Positions 57,626 through 64,000 of a stretch of DNA of 64,000 bases are shown here, piece after piece. The notes beneath the pieces were generated by a model. It worked only from the letters and a program-made list of their open reading frames with translations, had not been told where the DNA came from and searched no databases. The first letter of the stretch is position 1. Every line of letters begins with the position of its first letter. The DNA comes from Xenopus tropicalis (taxonomy: Eukaryota; Chordata; Amphibia; Anura; Pipidae): positions 175,262,019 through 175,326,018 of the forward strand of contig NC_030677.2 of NCBI RefSeq assembly GCF_000004195.4. Reading direction: 5' to 3'. The translations under genes were made by a program, and so were the position numbers.

Positions 57626-58575
57626 TATTAATGGAAAAAACAATCCTAATAAAAAACAATAATAATGAAAAATAAATAAACCAGTTCATTTTGGGCTAAT
57701 TTCTTTTTCCATGTGTTTCAATCCAAACACCACTATTTTTAATCAATTTTTATTTTGTTTTTGCTCTTGGCCAAATGCATCTTGAATTCTAGCAAATACT
57801 TATTTTGGTGAACTTTCAAGACCTCCTGTTTTTCCAGCTTGTTGTAAGTAATGGACAAGCAATTAAACGATTTCTTTCCCTCTCTCATAGAATTTAATGC
57901 ATTTAAGCAGCAAACCCAAAGCTCATGAGTGTTCTGAACTCTTCTATGAACTGTTTTAGTAATGGTTCAGAGGGCTGTCCTCTCATCTCTAGTACCACTC
58001 ATAGGTATAGCTCATTATATCCAAGAGGGCCTGCATTCCCTACAGCAATTTAATCAGTCCTGGCTTATTAGGAGCTTTAACCATCTTCAAAACATCTATA
58101 TAATGTATTTGTAAACATAAAAACAACTGTTTAATTGGTCGAATAATGCACTTTATTCTTTAATGTAGCAGTGGCAGCTGAAAAGTACTTTATTTGTTAT
58201 ATTCTTTTCTATCTCAGTATTTAGTCAGTGTAATAAAGGAGTACAGTGCCCTTCACCGACAACCATGTTTCCTTGCCAATGATATAGAAAACATGGACGT
58301 CGCTTTCATTGGTTCTTCAACATTTACCTTGATTTTTCAGAAATTAACATTTCATTTCATTTTGTTATTTATTTAAAGTGTGAAACATGTTTTGAGTCCA
58401 ACAGAAATGTTTTTATAAATAATTATGAAATGTGTTTTTAAAATCATTATGGCAAGCTGTAAATGGAGCTGTGGTTGTATGTGCCAAATACTTCAATTAA
58501 GCCTCCTTCATCTCCATACAGGGAACTCAAAAAGGATAAGCAGTATATCAATTAATAATATATTAACGCTTATGG
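57626..58575. other. AT-rich unassigned DNA
   Basis: No gene or repeat recognised. Confidence 0.45.
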
Positions 58576-58589
58576 GGTTATATAATAAA

Positions 58590-59005
58590 AGACCCTAGGT
58601 TTGCCCAGGTGCAGTAACCTATAGTAACTATTCAGCAGGTAGCCAGGGGCGCTTCTGCCATTAGGCGAGTTGAAAAACTCGCCTCAGGCGGCAGAAGCGC
58701 CCCAGTTACAAGGGGCGGCAAAAAGCCGCTCCTGGTAACTTTAAGAGACGAATTTCCGTTTTTTAAACCGGAAATTCGGCTCTTCTAGTGCTCTTCTAGT
58801 GCTCTTCTAGCGCAATTGCGCTCTCTGCACTAGCAATCAAACCGCCCCCGGACCCGCTCCTGCGCTGGAGAGGTAAGCGCTGGGGAGCGAGGGGGGGGGG
58901 GCGGCATCCAGGAGCCGCCTCAGGCAGCAAGAGGGGCCCAAACACCCTGCAGGTAGCATTTACTGATCACCTGTTTAAAGGCAAACAACAGATTAGTTGC
59001 CAATC
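58590..59005. repeat. Older dispersed repeat interrupted by a hAT element
   Basis: Left part 58590-58643 (GGTTTGCCCAGGTGCAGTAA) and right part 58950-59005 (CAGGTAGCATTTACTGATCA, then CTGTTTAAAGGCAAAC) join into one recognised Xenopus repeat once the insertion and one target duplication are removed. Confidence 0.75.
58644..58949. mobile_element. hAT-type MITE with perfect 8-bp target duplication
   Basis: 306 bp. Starts CAGGGGCGCTTCTGCC and ends CCCAAACACCCTG, short imperfect inverse ends. The perfect 8-bp direct repeat CAGGTAGC flanks it (58636-58643 and 58950-58957). CpG-rich, with three tandem GTGCTCTTCTA units near 58788-58810 and a G run at 58890-58902. Confidence 0.92.
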
Positions 59006-59509
59006 TGGACAAACATAGTGCTATTTCTTCAGAGAAATAAAACTTTTTTCAGGATTTTAGATCTGTGTTGTTGTTGTTACCATTGTCCCCAGCAAGATCT
59101 CCACTTTTGTGAATTTGTTTTTTAAACAGACAGTTTTCAGATTTTGTATATTAGATTACATTTATGACAATTTTTTATGAATTTGTCTTTAGCTCTGCAA
59201 ATCTGTTGGTCTGCCATCAAACCCAGTCCCACATCTACATGAGCCTTGGAATGAGGATTTTGCATTTAATTTGCCATTTCATTTTAGGGGCATTTCCTGA
59301 AGTGTAAGTTTAGTTTCCCTATAATCATTTTTTTCAGGACAAGCTGGGCTTTCTAATGTTTTCTATATAATTCCACTTATGTAACAAGATTTAAAAATCT
59401 AAATAACTTCTTCATGGAAAGAAGAGAATCAAGTCCCCTGCACTGCTCTGCCACCACCTTACTTCTCTACCCCCTACTGGTCAACAGCAATACAGATCAA
59501 CCCCCAAGA
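59006..59509. other. Unassigned DNA
   Basis: No gene or clear repeat recognised. Confidence 0.4.
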
Positions 59510-59600
59510 TGCGCAATGAAAAAGGGCCCAACAAGACCAGGACCCACCAGGTTTTTCCCCAGTGCCATGTTGGGCCAGTCCAACCTTGAATTCACAGCAC
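59510..59600. mobile_element. hAT-like terminal fragment
   Basis: Contains GACCCACCAGGTTTTTCCCC and TTGGGCCAGTCCAACC, matching the right end of the element at 29383-29640. The left part is missing. Confidence 0.6.
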
Positions 59601-59867
59601 CCCAGTGTGCATGTGCTGCTTGCTGATCACCATGATGGCTGCTGGCAACAGATGGGACACAGGTAAAGGTGAAGGGCAGTAGTAGTAGTAGTAAAAACGC
59701 AACATTATCGTTGCCTCATACATTAAGCTAAAACTAGCACAATAATGCAAATGTGAGGTTAAAACTTTTTATATGCAAGATTGTATAAATTACACTTTTT
59801 TTGTTTAATCAATGTTTTCCTTGTTTCTAAAATGTTAATGAGGCTTTCTGCACCTATTGTTCTAGAG

Positions 59868-60215
59868 TTAAGGTGGCCATACACGCACCGATATTATCGT
59901 ACGAAACCTCGTTTCGTACGATAATCGGTGCGTGTATGGCATGTCAGCGAGCCGACCGATATCGCAGGAAGCTGCTGAAATCGGTCGGCTCGCCGATCGG
60001 CCAAGTTAGAAAATTTTGATCGGGCGCCATAGAAGGCGCCTGACCAAAATTCTCCCTTCAGAGCTGAATCGGCAGAAGGAGGTAGAAATCCTATTGTTTC
60101 TACCTCCTTACCTGCCGATTCAGCCCTGAATGGTGTGTGGCGGATCTGACGATGTTTCGTGCGACCGACGGTCGTACGAAACATCGTGAGATCGCCACGT
60201 GTATGGCCAGCTTTA
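59868..60215. mobile_element. Three-hairpin MITE, copy 2
   Basis: Ends TTAAGGTGGCCATACACGC and CGTGTATGGCCAGCTTTA. Hairpins at 59877-59940, 60024-60048 and 60057-60130 match those of copy 1. Near the right end, ATGTTTCGTGCGACCGACGG and its inverse CCGTCGTACGAAACAT-type sequence form a fourth, better preserved here than in copy 1. The 120-codon minus-strand frame across it is an artefact. Confidence 0.85.
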
Positions 60216-63200
60216 GACAGAAACTTGTCCCCTGACAATAGGTTGCTAATCTCCATAAATATACTGAGACCCCGATGGTGCTCCTACCAGATGTGTGAAA
60301 TGAAGACTGGGTGAAGCTTAGAATTGACCTGACACTGAGCTTTACTCCATTTTGAAAATGGTGGGGGAAAAATGCAAGAGGCAAAAGTCGTTTAAATGGC
60401 GTTTAAATATCTGTAAACTGTCTTTCTTTCACCAAAAACTGTAAAGTGGTGGTTGAGTCAGAATTTAGGCGGATTTCTGTTTGTGAATATGGAGAAAGTG
60501 TTTTAAACCAGCTTTACCACCAATTTTACTCCAAAAAAGGGGCTATCTCCATTTTTGTGAATTACCCCCTTAGAGTTATTTCATTCGGAGAATATACCAC
60601 TTAGAGTTATTTCATTCAGCGAAATGTTGTGACAGTGAAATTGGTTGTGGTTGCTGAGTTCAATGCCCCCAGTAACCAGACAGCACTATAAAACTGTACA
60701 CTGAATGGGAATGGGTATATTGTGATTAGAAAACTTTTCATAACCTCTATTAAGATAAAAATCTGTATTTCCCATTGTGCCTGTTTTTATCGTTTTTGCA
60801 GGGATTGAAAAAACATTGGTTGCCAGGTTACTTATGTATAGGACACTATTATTTTTTGGACTTACTGAACTTCCATTGCAGAGAGAGAGATCAGCAGTAC
60901 ATGCCTGTCCACCAGCAGCAAGGGAAACATGTTTGTTTGGTTATTAAACTATTTTGAGGTTTAAATCAAGAGCTGTTTAAATTGCTCACCTTAGTGAAAC
61001 ATACAGCAAGAATACATGATATCTCTTTTCATTTAAAACTGTATTAGTTGTTTATTTGAACAACATACAGCTCCAATCCAGGATATGTCACAATACACTA
61101 TTCCAAAGCATTAGGCAGCATTAACCTCGGTATCATCTAGTGAGTTCCCAAGAGATTATGAATTCCATTTAGGCATTCTTACATTCAAGTTGAGCAATTC
61201 TGATGCAGTATTCTGATTATATGAAAATATATTCCATATATTGGCAGTTGGATAGCATAACATTGCATGAACTTATTTTCTGTAGGTTGACAAAGACAAT
61301 TCAGTTTTATATCTCTTTTCCCTTAGTTTATGGCAAACAGCTGTAACACAAGAATATACTAAGGCAGTATCAGCTAAGAAAAGAAAAATGTATCGTGAAA
61401 ATTAAAATGAAGATAGAATCTGAAAAACAGATTGCCAATGCCAATAGCTAGGATCCTAGAAAATAGTTTTAGAAACATAAATAGCAACAAAAACAGTAGA
61501 GGGTCACTAGAATAAAGCTTGGGGTGATCACCCAGGAAAAAAGGCTGCCTTCTTAAATATATTATTTTCTATGGTGTGTACTATGCAGATGAACATTTGA
61601 AAATAAAATATTTAATGAAGCAATAATATATTAACATTATTTAGTTCAAAACAAGATTTAGATTGAGATTAAAGACCAAGCCTACATATTTCCCATTATC
61701 TTTCTTCATAATGCTGTACATTCTAACATGATTCTTGGTATAGCAAACGATGAATATATTTCAAAAGCAGTTGATAATGTTCTGCATAACATATTAGTTA
61801 TTCTTCTACTAAATAAAATATTTTTCTCCTGCAGTGTTCTCTCACCTAACTTATCTTTGTTTAGAAGTCTCAAAATATATTCAAATCAATGGGCTTATCC
61901 CCATGCACTTGAATTGAAATATTCCTATCACTCTACTCGCTCTCAAGAATCCTCAAGAGTTTTGGAGAATTTTCAAGTTTTTTTTAACCACAGAAGTCTA
62001 CAGAAACCTTGTACAGTTGAGAAATTAACACGCAGGAGAAACTGAATTTGGTGCTCTCACTGGTAAAATTACTGACAAAAAGGTAAAAAACAAAGGAATT
62101 ATATATACATACAGTTTCAGATTGAGTCAAATTAGTTTAATTTTGAGCTCTGTTATTTATTACATTTTTTATCAATGACCTGGTCACCTAGAACATAGTA
62201 CCTTATGTGCATACCCAATCTTCTCAGTTGCAGCTCCCAAATGCTGAAGTTTTCATACTATTTTCTCTTCATTTATGGATCAGAGTGATCAAACCAATGC
62301 ACCATCCTACATGCACATTATACACTGTTCCTAAAGTTTCCCCATTAGTGGGACATGTCAGTGGAAGGGAATATTTCCAAAAGAATCTGCTCCTACAAAG
62401 AATGACAAAAAATATATAATCTCAATGATTTTCACTTCACATGCTGGGTACATTCTCCTATTTAATGGAACTGTATTGAGCTTGGGAAATAATTAATTGC
62501 TACATTTTCACCAATACAATTATATAATATATAATTATTATTATTATTATTATTATTATTAAATACACTGGTGGTTTTTCACCAATTAAGGTGAACTTTG
62601 CCATAGTTAGACACTTTAGTATACTATAAATGCCCCATAATACTGTATATTTGACATTTGCGTTGTTATTGCATTTTATTTTATGTGGTGTGTTTTCTAC
62701 TTTACAAAAGCTAATTTTTGAAAGCATATTTTGAAATTCACTGTAAAATTAAAGCCTTACAATGTAAAATCTGATTTTTGTTTTATTTGAATTGGTCTTC
62801 GTTTATTTAATTGTTTCATTTATTAATGTTTTTGTTTTGGTTTTCAACAGCTATCCGGTCGCTTGGGTCTTTTTTACTGATGTTGTCTTCTTTTTGTGGA
62901 TGTTGTCCTCTTACCTGCAGGCCAGAACACAGCACCTTCCCATTGTGTCTTGTACCTTTGGGCTGTTCTCTGTTACCTACAGCACAGGTGCAGCAAAATC
63001 CCCCCAGTTTGTGGATGTTATTACCCTATTTTTTTTTGTAACTTATAATTTTTAATTTTTTTTGTTTCACTTACAAAAATGAACATGGCATGTTAAGGCA
63101 TTTTATATTGTTGTTCATACATGTTATTATCCTATTTTTGAGCATGAAGGACTCCTAGTAGTTGTGAAAGTTGTCAATAAGCAGGCCTTATGTTAGGCCC

Positions 63201-63390
63201 CAATGAGTGTTGCTTTGATTTAGTGAATTGTAATTGTATTTATTGGTGTGTTTAATAGAGTCTCTGGGTCTCTTTTGTACTACTTTTATAGTTTTTTATC
63301 AGTACAACTCAGGTCTTATCTGCATTAAACAGTACATAATATGACTTATTTACTTACATATTTACTAACTTACAGTTGCCAATAGCAATA
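60216..63390. other. AT-rich unassigned DNA
   Basis: No gene supported. 60571 and 60602 start two copies of TAGAGTTATTTCATTC (31-bp duplication). 61870-62050 looks like an eroded repeat. Frames at 61728-62045 (105 codons) and 62792-63055 (87 codons) have no recognised domain. Confidence 0.4.
62521..62562. repeat. (ATT)n microsatellite
   Basis: ATTATTATT run following a short TATAATATA tract. It encodes the poly-isoleucine of a chance minus-strand frame. Confidence 0.95.
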
Positions 63391-63394
63391 GCAA

Positions 63395-63705
63395 TTGCTG
63401 AATATGGACCTGGAGTTTTCAGAATAAGGGGTCTTTCTGTCATTTGGATCACTATACCATAAGGCGACCAAGAAAGCATTTAAACATTAAATAAACCCAA
63501 TAGGGTTGTTTTGCCTACAGTAAGGATTAATTATATCTTAATTGTGGTTAAATACAAGGTTCTGTTTTATTATTACCGAGAAAAAGGAAATTATTTTAAA
63601 AAAATGTGAATTATTAGATTATAATGTAGTCTATGGTAGAGAGGCTTCCAACAATTCAGAGCTTTTTGGATACTGGGTTTCTAGATAGCAGATCCAATAT
63701 CTGTA
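63395..63705 (-). mobile_element. ACAGGTATGGGAT-type MITE, inverse orientation
   Basis: Runs from GGACCTGGAGTTTTCAGAAT through AAATAAACCCAATAGGG to AGCAGATCCAATATCTGTA. Ends are eroded relative to 22611-22921. Confidence 0.85.
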
Positions 63706-63874
63706 TTCACAACTGCACTTGTGGCACTTTTAGAAAGTTTCTATTGTTCTCAGAAAGCACAAATAACAATATGCCTCAATAACAAATAAAATATATTTGA
63801 AAACAAGTAAATAGAACAAGCACAAAATGTTAAAAATGTTGAATATTTGCATGGCACAGAAAGGATAAAAGTAC

Positions 63875-64000
63875 AGTACAGGTAACAGATCCGTACTTGA
63901 TTGTTACTAAGCTGCATGAATCCATATTGGTGGCAACATAATCCTGTTGTGTTTATTTAATGTTTAAATGATTTTTAGCAGACTTAAGGTATTCAGGTGC
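63875..64000 (+). mobile_element. ACAGGTATGGGAT-type MITE fragment at window edge
   Basis: Starts TACAGGTAACAGATCCGTAC, lacks about 130 bp of the usual left interior, then continues GCTGCATGAATCCATATTGG and AGCAGACTTAAGG up to the window end. Confidence 0.75.

Noticed and set aside
62792..63055. Hydrophobic 87-codon frame that might be a membrane protein exon
   Set aside because: T-rich DNA gives Phe/Leu/Val-rich peptides by chance, and an overlapping 76-codon frame is equally hydrophobic. No supporting signal.

Overview
This window looks like non-coding, repeat-dense vertebrate nuclear DNA, most likely from a clawed frog (Xenopus). I could not decide the species from sequence alone. The evidence is AT-rich unique DNA, no open reading frame above about 140 codons, and many short non-autonomous DNA transposons of kinds I recognise from Xenopus: T2/Kolobok-type elements with TTAAAGG ends, PIF/Harbinger-like foldback elements starting GGGGCACATTTACTAA, elements ending in ACAGGTATGGGAT, hAT-type elements with 8-bp target duplications, a tRNA-derived SINE, solo-LTR-like blocks and a Penelope-like fragment. 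I found no protein-coding gene or exon I can support and no structural RNA gene. The longer open frames all lie in repeats or in AT-rich DNA without recognisable protein features.

Layout. 1-9.2 kb: mostly unassigned AT-rich DNA around a 1.6-kb foldback element (1800-3382) carrying two 52-bp minisatellite arrays, plus a T2-type element at 4087-4379. 9.2-15 kb: a three-hairpin element next to a SINE, a long inverted-repeat element interrupted by a hAT insertion, a GATA microsatellite and a 79-bp hAT-like element. 15-17.6 kb: largely repeat-free. 17.6-26.6 kb: a dense mosaic of nested elements, a 113-bp internal amplification, and a 0.4-kb sequence present twice 3.1 kb apart. 27.8-28.1 kb: a Penelope-like fragment with a hammerhead-ribozyme-like core on the minus strand. 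29.4-35 kb: a long foldback element, a 13-unit minisatellite array, a repeat-poor block (32.1-34.0 kb) and a hAT insertion. 37-46 kb: T2 fragments and two hAT elements with internal tandem repeats (39392-40169 and 44224-44959). 45.8-52.5 kb: two more minisatellite-bearing elements, one nested in an older repeat, plus a hAT element, a foldback element and a complete T2 element. 53-58 kb: two solo-LTR-like blocks and a T2-type element, then repeat-poor DNA. 58.6-64 kb: a hAT nested in another repeat, a second copy of the three-hairpin element, unassigned AT-rich DNA and two terminal repeat copies.

Nothing here forms an operon or pathway. The informative content is the insertion history: seven hAT-type insertions have intact or nearly intact 8-bp target duplications, several elements are nested so that relative ages can be read, and one 52-bp minisatellite sits at the same internal position in four related elements at scattered sites (five arrays, 54 units, no indels). 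The most notable single motif is the hammerhead-like core at 28001-28043. Family names come from recognised ends, target duplications and motifs, not from a database search.
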